Shown: in pieces, positions 40,720-50,224 of the stretch | How positions within the stretch are numbered: the stretch's first letter is position 1 | Layout of the letters: each line of letters begins with the position of its first letter | NCBI GenBank assembly: GCA_021775835.1 | Contig: JAJFHC010000292.1 | Span: 1 to 62,895 of the forward strand | Length of the DNA stretch: 62,895 nt | Direction of reading: 5' to 3' | DNA from: Hyphomicrobiales bacterium | GTDB lineage: Bacteria > Pseudomonadota > Alphaproteobacteria > Rhizobiales > JAJFHC01 | Notes under the pieces: model-generated | Told to the model about the DNA's origin: nothing | The model's input: the letters and a program-made list of their open reading frames with translations, nothing else | Databases searched by the model: none | Made by a program: the position numbers and the translations under genes

Positions 40720-41205
40720 ATGAGCGAGCGTTCTGATGCAACGGAATTCGGAACAGCCGATATAGGTCGGGTCATGGAGCTTCTACCGCATCGGTACCCG
40801 TTCCTCATGATTGACCGAATTGTGGACATGCATGAAGACATTTCCGCGACCGGGATCAAGAACGTCACCATCAACGAGCCGTATTTTCAGGGACACTTTC
40901 CGGGCAATCCTGTCATGCCGGGCGTCTTGATGATTGAAGCAATGGCCCAGACGGCTGGCGGACTGGTCATATCTCACAGAAATAACGAGGGTGGTGAAAA
41001 CGGGGCCGCCAAGATTGTTTATTTCATGACAATCGACAAGGCGCGCTTTCGCCGGCCGGTGGTGCCAGGCGATACGGTGCATTTCCATGTTTCATTGCTG
41101 CGCAAACGCGCCAATGTATGGAAATACTCAGGTGAAGCGAAGGTGGATGGCAAGCTTGTCGCTCAGGCGGAACTCAGTGCCATGATTGCCGACGCGGAAT
41201 CATAG
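40720..41205 (+). CDS. fabZ: 3-hydroxyacyl-ACP dehydratase FabZ
   Basis: A 161-residue hotdog-fold dehydratase of fatty acid elongation. [14 protein letters not shown] and [20 protein letters not shown] contain the catalytic His59 and Glu73. [16 protein letters not shown] is also conserved. The ATG at 40720 follows GGGGGAG. In related genomes fabZ lies inside a lpxD-fabZ-lpxA cluster; here it stands alone, 189 bases after bamA and facing gltA. In the 189-base gap I see a weak hairpin (AAATCAGA/TCTGATTT) and no remnant of lpxD. Confidence 0.96.
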   Translation: MSERSDATEFGTADIGRVMELLPHRYPFLMIDRIVDMHEDISATGIKNVTINEPYFQGHFPGNPVMPGVLMIEAMAQTAGGLVISHRNNEGGENGAAKIVYFMTIDKARFRRPVVPGDTVHFHVSLLRKRANVWKYSGEAKVDGKLVAQAELSAMIADAES

Positions 41206-41240
41206 GCCCAAACCTGAGCCCGGGCATTCCGTAAAAAGGT

Positions 41241-41268
41241 TTGTCGGGCAGGGGACCCCACCCGACAA
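41241..41268. terminator. Hairpin terminator between convergent fabZ and gltA
   Basis: A perfect 8-bp stem TTGTCGGG/CCCGACAA encloses CAGGGGACCCCA. It lies midway between the converging ends of fabZ and gltA. Short T-rich stretches on both sides (AACCTTTTTAC when read on the minus strand) suggest use in both directions. Confidence 0.6.
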
Positions 41269-41297
41269 TTCAACTTCCTGCTGCAACTTTACAGAAC

Positions 41298-42602
41298 CTA
41301 TCTCTCTGACATCGGGGCGTAGCTGCGCTCGGCATGGCCGGTATAGACTTGCCGAGGCCGTCCGATCTTCTGTTTGGGGTCTTCAATCATTTCAGTCCAT
41401 TGAGCCAGCCATCCGACGGTGCGGGCCAGCGCAAACAATACCGTAAACATGGTTGTCGGGAATCCCAAAGCCTTGAGGGTAATTCCCGAGTAGAAGTCGA
41501 TATTCGGATACAACCGCTTCTCGATGAAATATTCGTCTTCCAGGGCAATCCGTTCCAACTCCATTGCAACGGCAAGAAGTGGGTCATCGCGTACACCCAG
41601 AACATCCAGGACCTCATGGGTTGTCTTTTGCATGACCCGGGCCCGGGGATCGTAGTTCTTGTAGACGCGGTGTCCAAAGCCCATCAGCCTGAAGGGATCG
41701 TCCTTGTCCTTGGCTCGTGCCACGAATTCGGGGATCCGGTCGACGGATCCGATCTCGGCAAGCATGTTCAAGGCCGCCTCGTTTGCGCCACCATGTGCCG
41801 GTCCCCACAAGCAGGCGATACCGGCTGCTACACAAGCAAAGGGGTTGGCACCGGAGGATCCCGCAAGGCGTACAGTTGATGTTGATGCATTTTGCTCATG
41901 ATCGGCATGAAGGATAAAGATCCGGTCCATGGCCCGCGCCAGAACCGGGTCTGCCTTGTATTCCTCGCAGGGAACGGCAAAACACATACTCAGAAAATTG
42001 CTGGCATAGCCAAGGTCATTACGCGGGTAGATGAACGGTTGACCGACATAATATTTGTAGGCCATCGCGGCAATCGTCGGCATCTTGGCGATCATTCTGC
42101 GGATAGCCACCATGCGTTGATGCGGATCATTGATGTCCGTTGAGTCATGATAGAAGGCGGACATAGCCCCCACCACGCCACACATGATGGCCATCGGATG
42201 AGCGTCACGCCTGAACCCTGTATAGAAGCGCGCCATTTGCTCATGGGTCATCGTGTGATAGGTGATCGCCGTTTCGAACTCGTTGCGTTGGTCCTCGTTG
42301 GGAAGCTCCCCGTAAATAAGCAGATAGCAGGTCTCAAGAAAGTCACCATGGTCGGCAAGCTGTTCGATGGGGTATCCGCGGTACAGCAAGATACCTTCGT
42401 CGCCATCGATGTAGGTAATTTCCGATTCACAGCTGGCTGTCGATGTGAAACCGGGGTCATAGGTGAAGGTGTTCGACTCTCTGTAGAGAGAAGTAATGTC
42501 GATTGCGCTCGGGCCCACACTACCGTCGTAAACTGGAAATTCGTATGATTTGCCGTCCAGCGTCAGGCTGGCCGTCTTGTCCGCTTTTTTGACTGAGTTC
42601 AT
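41298..42602 (-). CDS. gltA: Citrate synthase (type II)
   Basis: A 434-residue citrate synthase, first step of the TCA cycle, of the hexameric gram-negative type. [28 protein letters not shown] and [15 protein letters not shown] carry the catalytic His pair and substrate Arg, and [15 protein letters not shown] the catalytic Asp. The start ATG at 42602 follows GGAAAGGTG; a start 11 codons upstream lacks a ribosome-binding site. The 169 bases between gltX and gltA are very AT-rich and probably hold the gltA promoter. TTGAAT with a CACAAT 17 bases away is visible on the minus strand but is only a guess. Confidence 0.97.
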   Translation of the reverse strand: MNSVKKADKTASLTLDGKSYEFPVYDGSVGPSAIDITSLYRESNTFTYDPGFTSTASCESEITYIDGDEGILLYRGYPIEQLADHGDFLETCYLLIYGELPNEDQRNEFETAITYHTMTHEQMARFYTGFRRDAHPMAIMCGVVGAMSAFYHDSTDINDPHQRMVAIRRMIAKMPTIAAMAYKYYVGQPFIYPRNDLGYASNFLSMCFAVPCEEYKADPVLARAMDRIFILHADHEQNASTSTVRLAGSSGANPFACVAAGIACLWGPAHGGANEAALNMLAEIGSVDRIPEFVARAKDKDDPFRLMGFGHRVYKNYDPRARVMQKTTHEVLDVLGVRDDPLLAVAMELERIALEDEYFIEKRLYPNIDFYSGITLKALGFPTTMFTVLFALARTVGWLAQWTEMIEDPKQKIGRPRQVYTGHAERSYAPMSER

Positions 42603-42771
42603 TTCGACACCTTTCCTCTTTCCATTCTCATACATACGTCATAATGCATTGTGCAGTGCAGTAAAAAATTATTCAAATTTTTATTCCCAATCAGTGAAAA
42701 AGATAACTCTTTGAAAAATTGCGTCTAACTGCGGTGCATCAGGCCCGGTCGATTTTGTGCGATGCGCAAAA

Positions 42772-44202
42772 TTACAGTGCCGGAGCGGTTTGGTCCGTCA
42801 ACCTGGCCAGCACCTCCTCCTTGCCGAGAAGTGACAACACATCGTAGATCCCTGGAGAAACGGCTGTTCCCGTAAGGGCCGCACGCAATGGCTGGGCTAC
42901 TTTACCAAGTTTGAGGCCGTGAACCTCGACAAACCGGTGAATGAAAGCTTCCAGGCCCTCCACAGACCAGTCGTCGTGGGTCTCCAGGCCTTGGACCAGT
43001 GGGAGAAGAACCTCACGGCCGCCTGAGTCGAGAGCCTTCTGCAATTTTGGTTCAATCGTGATTGGACGTGATGCAAACAGGAATTCCGCACTGTTCAACA
43101 GGTCTCCCAGTACTTTGGCGCGTTCCCGAACCGCCGGCAGCGCTTCGCGCAGCTTGTCGAGAACTTCCCTCGTCGGGAAGACCGAAGTGTCGGGATGGTT
43201 ATCCAGAACGGGCAGAGCATCCGTTAGAGCTTCCGCAAGCGCATCGGTGTCCATGGTGCGAATGTAGTGACCATTCAGGTGCTCCAGCTTGGCAAAGTCA
43301 AAACGGGCCGCTCCCTTGCCGACCTGGTCAAGATCAAACCAGTCAATCATCTGCTGCATCGAAATGATTTCATCGTCACCATGGCTCCATCCCAGGCGCA
43401 CCAGATAGTTTCTCAAAGCCTGAGGCAGGTAGCCCATGGCGCGATACGCTTCCACGCCAAGGGCACCATGTCGTTTGGATAATTTGGCGCCGTCAGAGCC
43501 ATGGATCAGCGGAATGTGAGCAAACACGGGCACTTCCCACCCGAGTGCTTGAAAAATCAAAGTCTGTTTGGCGGCGTTCGTAAGGTGATCGTCACCGCGG
43601 ATGACATGTGTCACACCCATGTCGTGGTCGTCCACGACGACCGACAGCATATAGGTCGGTGAACCATCACTTCTCAGAAGAATGAGGTCGTCCAGTTGAT
43701 CGTTCGACGTGGAAACGAGCCCCTGAACCTTGTCGTCTACAGTCGTCTTGCCCTCGAGCGGTGCCCGGAACCGAATTACCGGTTCAATTCCGGACGGTGC
43801 TTCAGAGGGGTCCCGGTCGCGCCACGTCCCGTCATACTTCGGAGAACGGCCTTCTGCCTTGGCGCGTTCTCGCATGGCGTCCAGATCTTCCGGGCTGCAG
43901 TAACACCGGTAGGCGTGGCCTGACACAAGCAGTTGGTCGGCAACGGCCCTATGACGGTCTGCCTGAGCATGTTGAAAAACCGGGTCGTCGTCCCAATTCA
44001 GTTCCAGCCAGCGCAAACCGTCAAGAATCGCATCGATGGCGGCGTCTGTTGAACGGGCTCGATCGGTGTCTTCAATGCGAAGCAGCATGCGCCCGCCATG
44101 GGCCTTTGCATACAGCCAGTTGAAAAGCGCAGTCCGTGCACCACCGATATGCAGAAAACCTGTGGGTGATGGGGCAAATCGAGTGACGACATGTTCTGAC
44201 AT
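42772..44202 (-). CDS. gltX: Glutamyl-tRNA synthetase
   Basis: A 476-residue class I synthetase. The HIGH motif appears as [16 protein letters not shown], and the KMSKS motif as [36 protein letters not shown] is the zinc-region equivalent, and the C-terminal anticodon-binding part is all-helical. An AGGAGAC site precedes the ATG at 44202. Many alphaproteobacteria have two gltX paralogues, one of which also charges tRNA-Gln for later amidation; the gltA-adjacent copy is usually the main GluRS. A wobble-containing 9-bp hairpin (42752-42772) overlaps the stop codon. Confidence 0.96.
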   Translation of the reverse strand: MSEHVVTRFAPSPTGFLHIGGARTALFNWLYAKAHGGRMLLRIEDTDRARSTDAAIDAILDGLRWLELNWDDDPVFQHAQADRHRAVADQLLVSGHAYRCYCSPEDLDAMRERAKAEGRSPKYDGTWRDRDPSEAPSGIEPVIRFRAPLEGKTTVDDKVQGLVSTSNDQLDDLILLRSDGSPTYMLSVVVDDHDMGVTHVIRGDDHLTNAAKQTLIFQALGWEVPVFAHIPLIHGSDGAKLSKRHGALGVEAYRAMGYLPQALRNYLVRLGWSHGDDEIISMQQMIDWFDLDQVGKGAARFDFAKLEHLNGHYIRTMDTDALAEALTDALPVLDNHPDTSVFPTREVLDKLREALPAVRERAKVLGDLLNSAEFLFASRPITIEPKLQKALDSGGREVLLPLVQGLETHDDWSVEGLEAFIHRFVEVHGLKLGKVAQPLRAALTGTAVSPGIYDVLSLLGKEEVLARLTDQTAPAL

Positions 44203-44566
44203 GCTGATTCAAATGTCTCCTGGTTGACAAACCACAAAGCTATACCGGGACGCGACCGCGACTGTCATACCAACGTTACGGTGATGGTAGGAACGACCGC
44301 CAAGCAGGTTCTTCGGCAAATTTCGTGCAGGGAACACGTAACAGCGAAGGCTTAGATCGGATCATACGGTCAGTATAAGCGAGTCTTATTCCTATCACAT
44401 CCCGGGGCATTCTGTAATCCCTGATGAACGGCCTCTCCGTCGTCCAGTCGCTGGGTCCGAAAGGCGCGGTTTAGGCCAATGCCGGGCCAGGACAGGTATC
44501 ACCACGGCACGCGACAGTTGGAGAAACCCACACTCGTAGAAGAATGAACGGAAGTGGGCTGTCCCC
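44203..44566. other. Divergent gltX/comEC intergenic region
   Basis: These 364 bases separate two outward-reading genes and must contain both promoters. I see no tRNA, no convincing ORF and no strong hairpin. A TTGACA (44224-44229) on the plus strand has no -10 at proper spacing. TATAGC on the minus strand (44240-44245) could be part of the gltX promoter. Nothing else is supported. Confidence 0.4.
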
Positions 44567-46642
44567 ATGCCCGGATGGGTTGCAAACAGGTTGGAACAGG
44601 AGAGGGCGCAGTGGTTTCTGTGGTCGCCGATCTGTCTTGCTCTGGGGTGCGGGGTATATTTCGGCCATAGTAATGAGCCGCCGCGTGTCTTCCTGATGAT
44701 CTTTGTACTGATTGTTATGGTGCTTCTGTGGCGATGCGTGAGGCCTGGCGTCGGTTTTGCCGGAACCATGTTGCTCATGGGGCTTGCCGGCTACTGTCTT
44801 GGTGCAGCGCGTACCGCATACCTCACAACCCCGATCCTTGACCGCGATATCCGTGCAGCGTTGGTCGACGGCTGGGTTGAAACGTCGGAAACACAACAAT
44901 CGGGGCGCCGTCGGCTGGTTGTCAGGGTGATCGGCATAGACCGGCTCGACCGGGAGCGTTGGCCAAGGAAAGTACGGTTGACGGATCGCACCGCGTCGAC
45001 ACCAATGAGGGCCGGTGACAGGATCAGGGTCCTCGCACGGCTTCTGGCGCCGTCGGGTCCGGTCGCCCCAGGGGCCTTCGATTATGCCCGCTACAACTGG
45101 TTTCGCGGCATTGGGGCCACAGGCTTCGTTCTGTCGAAACCCATCAGGCTGGAACCGGATCGCGATATTCCCCTGTCGCTATGGCTCATGTCGGTCCTTT
45201 CCAACATTCGTTATGATCTTTCCGCCCACGTTCAACGCACGGTACCGGGAACCGCCGGAGGGCTTATTGCAGCCCTCATAACCGGAGACCGGTCGTCTCT
45301 CGACGATGATCTTCTGAGACACCTGCGCCAGGCGGGACTTGCGCACCTGCTGGCGATTTCCGGTTTGCACATGTCGCTCGTCGCGGGAACTCTGTACCAG
45401 GTCTCCAGGCGTCTCCTGTCGGTCCTGATCACGGCCAGTCCCGGAAGGGCCGAAAAGAGAGCGGCTGCCCTGACAGCCTGGTTTGGTGCGCTGGCCTATC
45501 TTGGCCTCTCCGGAGGTGCGGTCTCGACACAACGTGCCTTCATCATGCTCACGGTCATGTTCCTGGCGATAATTCTCGACCGGCAGGCCATCACCATGCG
45601 CAATCTGGCGATCGCGGCATGGCCCGTGATCCTGATCAGGCCGGAAAGCGTGGTCGAGCCAGGTCTTCAGATGTCGTTTCTGACCGTCGCGGCATTGATA
45701 TTCTTCTATCAGGAACTCAGGTCACACCGCTTCAGACGAAAAGCACCGTCAAGGCATCCCCTGTTTACCAGGGGCGCGAGAGGCATCGCGTCCGTAGCCA
45801 TGACCACCGTCATCGCCGGTATCGCCACAGCGCCGGTTGCTGCCTTCCATTTCCATCAGCTTGCAGCCTACAGCCTTGCAGCCAATCTTGTGTCCGTGCC
45901 CATCGTAGGCTTGATTGTCATGCCTTGCGCGCTTGCCGGAACCCTTCTGGTCCCGTTCGGGCTCGATCAACCATTCCTGGCGGCCGCGGCAAAGGGTGTG
46001 GACATTGTGATCCACGTAGCCTCGACCGTCTCTGGATGGGAGGGCGCGGTCGTCGCCGTCCCGGTCATTCCGCAAGGGGCAATCATCGTTGTCGTGGCGG
46101 GCCTATTCTGGCTTATGTTGTGGCGCGGTACGTGGCGCTGGTACGGATTGATTGTGATCACGGCCGGGTGCGCCATGACCGCCAATACTACACAGCCCGA
46201 CATACTGGTTGAGGAAAAAGGCCGGAACATTGGCTTCCGGAACCAAGACGGATTGTTTGCGATTGCGTCGGCCAGAAGAGCCAAGTTTGTCGCCGGAAAA
46301 TGGCTGTTGCGTGACGGCGATCCCGGCACCCTGAAACAAGCCGCTGCCCGTCACGGACTCTTGTGTGATCCTCTTGGATGCAGTGGACTGCCGGTTAACG
46401 GACTACAAGTGGCATATGTCCTCAACCCTGCCATTCTCGACGAGGAGTGCCGTCGGGCCAATGTCATAATCTCGACCCTGAGGATCGACCAACACCGATG
46501 CCGGGGACCAACTGTCATCATCGACCGCCAGGCATTAAGGAGATACGGCGCGCACGCGATAACATTCACGGGAAAACACGTCCAGGTTCACCGCGCACAC
46601 CAGATGCTCGGCAACCGGCCTTGGGTCCGCTCCCGGCCATGA
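44567..46642 (+). CDS. comEC: ComEC/Rec2 family competence membrane protein
   Basis: A 691-residue inner-membrane protein related to the ComEC DNA-uptake channel. Two hydrophobic helices precede an OB-like periplasmic domain (DUF4131-like, about 85-190). The Competence domain then starts at LITGDRSSLDDDLLRHLRQA and continues with LLAISGLHMSLVAGTLY and AYLGLSGGAVSTQRAFIM, with about ten helices. The metallo-beta-lactamase nuclease domain found in Bacillus ComEC is absent; the 100-residue cytoplasmic tail has no HxHxDH. This short form is usual in alphaproteobacteria near lexA and gltX. It converges on lexA. Confidence 0.9.
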   Translation: MPGWVANRLEQERAQWFLWSPICLALGCGVYFGHSNEPPRVFLMIFVLIVMVLLWRCVRPGVGFAGTMLLMGLAGYCLGAARTAYLTTPILDRDIRAALVDGWVETSETQQSGRRRLVVRVIGIDRLDRERWPRKVRLTDRTASTPMRAGDRIRVLARLLAPSGPVAPGAFDYARYNWFRGIGATGFVLSKPIRLEPDRDIPLSLWLMSVLSNIRYDLSAHVQRTVPGTAGGLIAALITGDRSSLDDDLLRHLRQAGLAHLLAISGLHMSLVAGTLYQVSRRLLSVLITASPGRAEKRAAALTAWFGALAYLGLSGGAVSTQRAFIMLTVMFLAIILDRQAITMRNLAIAAWPVILIRPESVVEPGLQMSFLTVAALIFFYQELRSHRFRRKAPSRHPLFTRGARGIASVAMTTVIAGIATAPVAAFHFHQLAAYSLAANLVSVPIVGLIVMPCALAGTLLVPFGLDQPFLAAAAKGVDIVIHVASTVSGWEGAVVAVPVIPQGAIIVVVAGLFWLMLWRGTWRWYGLIVITAGCAMTANTTQPDILVEEKGRNIGFRNQDGLFAIASARRAKFVAGKWLLRDGDPGTLKQAAARHGLLCDPLGCSGLPVNGLQVAYVLNPAILDEECRRANVIISTLRIDQHRCRGPTVIIDRQALRRYGAHAITFTGKHVQVHRAHQMLGNRPWVRSRP

Positions 46643-46665
46643 CTGTCAGGCCGTTCAATATATTG

Positions 46666-46713
46666 GAGTGGAATGCGGGCGGAAGACCGCACACACCTTT
46701 CCTCATCCCGCTC
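46666..46713. repeat. 48-bp palindromic repeat, copy 1
   Basis: Arms GAGTGGAATG (46666-46675) and CATCCCGCTC (46704-46713) flank an inner GCGGGCGGAAGACCGC stem-loop. It matches the copy at 47609-47656 at 42 of 48 positions. It lies 13 bases past the lexA stop and 24 past the comEC stop. Inner parts of the GGAAAA/CACACTTTTCC type are found in dispersed alphaproteobacterial palindromes. Confidence 0.8.
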
Positions 46714-46725
46714 AATACGGCCAGA

Positions 46726-47433
46726 TCAGTACTGCCGGATCAATCCGACGAGCTTGCCCTGGACGCGGATGCGGTCAGGCCCGAAAATCCGCGTTTCATA
46801 GGACGGGTTGGCCGCCTCCAGGGCAATCGAATCGCCCTTGCGCCGAAGCCGTTTGAGCGTGGCTTCCTCGTCATCCACCAAAGCCACGACGATTTCGCCG
46901 TTGCTGGCGATGTCGCACTTCTGGATGACCACCGTATCGCCGTCGAAAATCCCGGCTTCGATCATCGAATCCCCTTGCACGCCGAGGGCATAATGTTCGC
47001 CCTTGCCCAGCATGTCCGGCGGCACTGAAATGTTGTGGGTATGATCCTGAATCGCCGAAATCGGCGTGCCCGCAGCGATCCGGCCCATCATGGGGACAAT
47101 CGCAGACGATGTCTGCTCCTCGGAACTGGATACCGGCGCAACCGGCGCCCGGCCCAGCGAGCCTTCGATGACGCTTGGCGAGAAACCCCGTCGTCCGACC
47201 GCGGCACCGGCTCTGGCCGATTCGGGCATCTTGATGATTTCCAGGGCCCGGGCACGGTGCGGCAGGCGCCTGATGAAGCCGCGTTCCTCCAATGCTGTAA
47301 TCAGGCGATGGATGCCTGACTTGGAACGCAGGTCGAGGGCTTCCTTCATTTCATCGTAGGACGGCGGAACACCGGCTTCCTTGAGCCTCTCGTGGATAAA
47401 CATCAACAATTCATGCTGCTTGCGCGTCAACAT
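46726..47433 (-). CDS. lexA: LexA repressor
   Basis: A 235-residue SOS repressor and self-cleaving protease. The N-terminal winged helix starts [17 protein letters not shown] and contains [20 protein letters not shown]. The cleavage bond is Ala121-Gly122 in MGRIAAGTP. The catalytic dyad is Ser156 (GDSMIEAG) and Lys194 (EEATLKRL). Length is standard for alphaproteobacteria, which have a longer linker. A GTTC-N7-GTTC box lies at 47500-47514 in its promoter, so it represses itself. It is last in a minus-strand series after moeA but has its own promoter region of 244 bases. Confidence 0.97.
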   Translation of the reverse strand: MLTRKQHELLMFIHERLKEAGVPPSYDEMKEALDLRSKSGIHRLITALEERGFIRRLPHRARALEIIKMPESARAGAAVGRRGFSPSVIEGSLGRAPVAPVSSSEEQTSSAIVPMMGRIAAGTPISAIQDHTHNISVPPDMLGKGEHYALGVQGDSMIEAGIFDGDTVVIQKCDIASNGEIVVALVDDEEATLKRLRRKGDSIALEAANPSYETRIFGPDRIRVQGKLVGLIRQY

Positions 47434-47499
47434 GGCATTTCCCCGCCACTTGGATCTTTGGAAAGATCAGAATAGAACAAAACAAAAACATTCATACAT

Positions 47500-47514
47500 G
47501 TTCTATTTATGTTC
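47500..47514. promoter_or_regulatory. LexA-binding SOS box upstream of lexA
   Basis: A perfect direct repeat GTTC-tatttat-GTTC on the plus strand (GAAC-N7-GAAC on the coding strand), the alphaproteobacterial LexA consensus, 67 bases before the lexA ATG. Confidence 0.9.
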
Positions 47515-47608
47515 GACAAGAGCTAATGAACGGTTAAGACCCTACATCAGGATGAATCATGGTTGAATCAACCATAATTTTTAGAACCTGTTCGCTCTCA
47601 ATGTACTG

Positions 47609-47656
47609 GAGCGGGATGCGGGCGGAAAACCGCGCACACTTTTCCCCATCCCGCTC
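47609..47656. repeat. 48-bp palindromic repeat, copy 2
   Basis: Perfect 10-bp arms GAGCGGGATG (47609-47618) and CATCCCGCTC (47647-47656), with an inner GCGGAAAACCGC stem (47620-47632 region). It begins 22 bases beyond the moeA stop on the transcribed strand and lies upstream of the lexA promoter. Same length and 42/48 identity with copy 1. Confidence 0.85.
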
Positions 47657-47677
47657 TAGGCGACAGGAGTTCGGTTC

Positions 47678-48886
47678 TCAGAAATCGAGTTCCAGGACGC
47701 TGACCGTGTCGCCCGGCTGGGCCGGCGGCGCATGCGGTTCCCGCACCAGCAGGCCTTGCGAGTGGGCAAGCGTCCGCAGCATTGAACTGTCCTGGCGCTC
47801 GAACGGCGTGGCGATGATGGGCCCGTCCCCGGAACGCTCCAGGGTTGTCCGCAGGTAGTCCTGGCGCCGGTCGTTTGCCGCGAGCGCGCAGCCAAGAACA
47901 GCCTTGGTCATGGCCATTTCCGCCGCGGTCGATCCCTGCATCTTTGCAATCATTGGTTGCAGGAAGACCCGTGCGCAAACCAGCGCAGAGACCGGATTTC
48001 CCGGCAGCCCCAGCACTTTCGTGGTCCCGAGAGTGCCGAACATCAGGGGCTTGCCCGGGCGCATGGCAATCCGCCAGAAGTCGACTTCGAGGCCCATCCC
48101 CGAAAGCGCCTTCTGGACAAGATCGTGATCGCCCACCGACGCACCGCCGATTGTGACCAGCACATCCGCGTTGTTGATCCGGGAGGCTTTCTCGGTCAGG
48201 CTCTCGACCGTGTCACGGGCAATGCCCAGGTCGATGGGCCAGGCCCCCAACTGTTTGACGAAAGCACTCAGTCCGAAATTGTTCGATGAAATGATCTGGT
48301 CGCGCCGGGGCGCGCTGCCGGGCATGACCAGTTCGTCTCCGGTCGCCAGAATCGCAACCCTCGGCCGCCGGAAGGCTTTAACCTGTGCGATGTTCATTGC
48401 CGCGGCGAGGGCGATTTCCCGGGGCCCAATTCGCAGTCCCGGTTCGATCAAGCGGTCGCCGGTCCGGAAATCCAGCCCGCTCGGCCTGATGTTTGTCCGG
48501 TCGTTTTCAAGGCTGTTGATTCGGACCCGGCCTTCTTCGGCGACTGTCGTATCTTCTTGGATCACCACGAGGTCGCAATCGTCGGGAACCGGTGCACCGG
48601 TGAAGATGCGCACGGCTTCGAGCGCGCCCACCGGCCCGTCGAAGCTGCGTCCTGCCGGCGCACTCCCGATAACCTGCAAGTCGACGGGCAGGGACGTGAC
48701 ATCCCGGGACCTGACGGCATAACCGTCCATCGACGAGGCATTGAAGGGCGGCTGCGTGATGTTGGCGACCAAGGGTTCGGCATTGGTCCGGCCAAGCATC
48801 TGTGCCAGGTCTACGTCTTCCGTGTTCAGGGGCGACACCGACCCGAGAATCCGCGACAGGGCCTCTTCAACGGGCATCAACGCCAT
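47678..48886 (-). CDS. moeA: Molybdopterin molybdenumtransferase MoeA
   Basis: A 402-residue enzyme that inserts molybdate into adenylated molybdopterin. FNASSMDGYAVR is the N-terminal family motif, LATGDELVMPG starts the MogA-like domain, and VTIGGASVGDHDLV holds the conserved catalytic loop. The later LPGNPVSALVC is also typical, and a C-terminal beta-barrel domain ends the protein. The start is set at ATG 48886 (MALMPVEEAL); a GTG four codons upstream is an alternative. It is 31 bases downstream of moaC on the same strand, a cofactor gene pair placed behind trpC. Confidence 0.95.
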   Translation of the reverse strand: MALMPVEEALSRILGSVSPLNTEDVDLAQMLGRTNAEPLVANITQPPFNASSMDGYAVRSRDVTSLPVDLQVIGSAPAGRSFDGPVGALEAVRIFTGAPVPDDCDLVVIQEDTTVAEEGRVRINSLENDRTNIRPSGLDFRTGDRLIEPGLRIGPREIALAAAMNIAQVKAFRRPRVAILATGDELVMPGSAPRRDQIISSNNFGLSAFVKQLGAWPIDLGIARDTVESLTEKASRINNADVLVTIGGASVGDHDLVQKALSGMGLEVDFWRIAMRPGKPLMFGTLGTTKVLGLPGNPVSALVCARVFLQPMIAKMQGSTAAEMAMTKAVLGCALAANDRRQDYLRTTLERSGDGPIIATPFERQDSSMLRTLAHSQGLLVREPHAPPAQPGDTVSVLELDF

Positions 48887-48917
48887 CGGAGTTCCCACGT
48901 CTTGACCACCATGGCTG

Positions 48918-49400
48918 TCATTCGCTCCGGAAATCGCCGGACTTGCCGCCGGATTTTTCCTGCAGGCGGATGTCGGAGATCCTGATCCCCCGGTCCACCG
49001 CCTTGACCATGTCGTAGACCGTCAGGCAGGCGACGGACACAGCCGTCAGGGCTTCCATCTCGACACCGGTCTTGCCCGATACCTTGACGGTTGCCGTCAC
49101 GTCCACGCAACTGTCGGCCGCGTTAGGCGCAAGGTCCACGGACACTTTTGTCACGGGTAGGGGATGGCACAGGGGAATGAGATCGTGGGTCCGCTTGGCC
49201 GCCATGATGCCGGCAATCCGCGCAACGCCCAGAACATCGCCCTTTTTTGCCTGGCCCGATACGACCAGGTCCAGGGTTTCCGGTTGCATGATCACCCGCC
49301 CGGCGGCAACCGCTACCCGGTCGCTGTCGTCCTTCGCCGAGACATCGACCATGTGGGCATTGCCTTGGGCGTCTATGTGGGTGAGCCGGCCGCTGCTCAT
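48918..49400 (-). CDS. moaC: Cyclic pyranopterin monophosphate synthase MoaC
   Basis: A 160-residue enzyme that, after MoaA, forms cyclic pyranopterin monophosphate in molybdenum cofactor synthesis. [20 protein letters not shown] carries the active-site Lys and His residues, and [19 protein letters not shown] the dimer-interface Glu. [20 protein letters not shown] is the usual C-terminal catalytic Lys/Asp stretch. Length is standard. The ATG overlaps the trpC stop as ATGA, so it is translated with the tryptophan genes. I see no molybdenum-cofactor riboswitch upstream. Confidence 0.97.
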   Translation of the reverse strand: MSSGRLTHIDAQGNAHMVDVSAKDDSDRVAVAAGRVIMQPETLDLVVSGQAKKGDVLGVARIAGIMAAKRTHDLIPLCHPLPVTKVSVDLAPNAADSCVDVTATVKVSGKTGVEMEALTAVSVACLTVYDMVKAVDRGIRISDIRLQEKSGGKSGDFRSE

Positions 49401-50224
49401 GAAAACTGGGGCGTTGTATTGACCATCGGCGGCCTGGCCGACATCAGCGAGCGGGTCGCGCTTTCGACGTCGTCCTGGCGCATCAGGCTTTCACCGATCA
49501 GGAACGTGGTCACTTCCCAGCGGGCCAGGCGTTCCATGTCGTCGGTGGTGAAGATACCGCTTTCGGCCACGATCATGCGGTCGCGGGGAACGTACTCCGC
49601 CAACCGTTCAGTGGTCTCCAGTGTGGTCTCGAAGGTTTTCAGGTTGCGGTTGTTGATGCCGATCATGGGCGTCTTGAGATCGAGCGCGCGTTCAAGCTCT
49701 CTTTCGTCGTGGACCTCGACCAGCACGTCCATGCCCCAGTCGATCGTGGCATCCTCCAGGTCCCGGGCCCGGGCATCGTCGACAGCGGCCATGATGATCA
49801 GGATGCAATCGGCACCCAGGGCGCGGGCTTCTGTAACCTGGTAGGTGTCGAACATGAAATCCTTGCGCAGGACCGGCAGTTCCGTCGCCACGCGGGCGGT
49901 GCACAGGTAAGCCTGCGATCCCTGAAACGACGGCGTGTCGGTCAGGACGGAAAGGCAGGCAGCGCCACCGGCTTCGTAGGCCACCGCCAAATCCTTGGGG
50001 TTGAAGTCGCTGCGAATGAGGCCCTTTGACGGGCTGGCCTTCTTGATCTCGGCAATCAGCCCGTATTCGCCCATGGCGGCGCGTGAGTCAAGCGCGTGAA
50101 AGAAACCGCGCGGCGCTGACGCATCACGGGCGGAAGCCTCGACCAGATGAAGCGGCCGGGACGCCTTCGCCGCGGCGATCTCTTCGAGCTTGTATTCGGT
50201 AATTTTGTCGAGGATGTCACTCAT
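49397..50224 (-). CDS. trpC: Indole-3-glycerol phosphate synthase
   Basis: A 275-residue TIM-barrel enzyme of tryptophan synthesis. The N terminus [17 protein letters not shown] is typical. [14 protein letters not shown] holds the catalytic Lys, [13 protein letters not shown] follows, and [20 protein letters not shown] and [12 protein letters not shown] carry the phosphate-binding loops. The start ATG at 50224 gives the standard N terminus; a longer in-frame reading lies within trpD. It overlaps trpD by 8 bases and moaC by 4. It is a single-function TrpC, not fused to TrpF. Confidence 0.97.
   Translation of the reverse strand: MSDILDKITEYKLEEIAAAKASRPLHLVEASARDASAPRGFFHALDSRAAMGEYGLIAEIKKASPSKGLIRSDFNPKDLAVAYEAGGAACLSVLTDTPSFQGSQAYLCTARVATELPVLRKDFMFDTYQVTEARALGADCILIIMAAVDDARARDLEDATIDWGMDVLVEVHDERELERALDLKTPMIGINNRNLKTFETTLETTERLAEYVPRDRMIVAESGIFTTDDMERLARWEVTTFLIGESLMRQDDVESATRSLMSARPPMVNTTPQFS

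Noticed and set aside
42752..42772. Hairpin at the gltX stop codon as an intrinsic terminator
   Set aside because: The stem is good but overlaps the stop codon and is not followed by a T run on the transcribed strand.
44224..44246. TTGACA/TATACC pair as a comEC promoter
   Set aside because: The spacer is only 11 bases, too short for a sigma-70 promoter.
46447..47028. Plus-strand frame of 193 codons over the end of comEC and lexA
   Set aside because: Overlaps two certain genes and spans a palindromic repeat; no motif.
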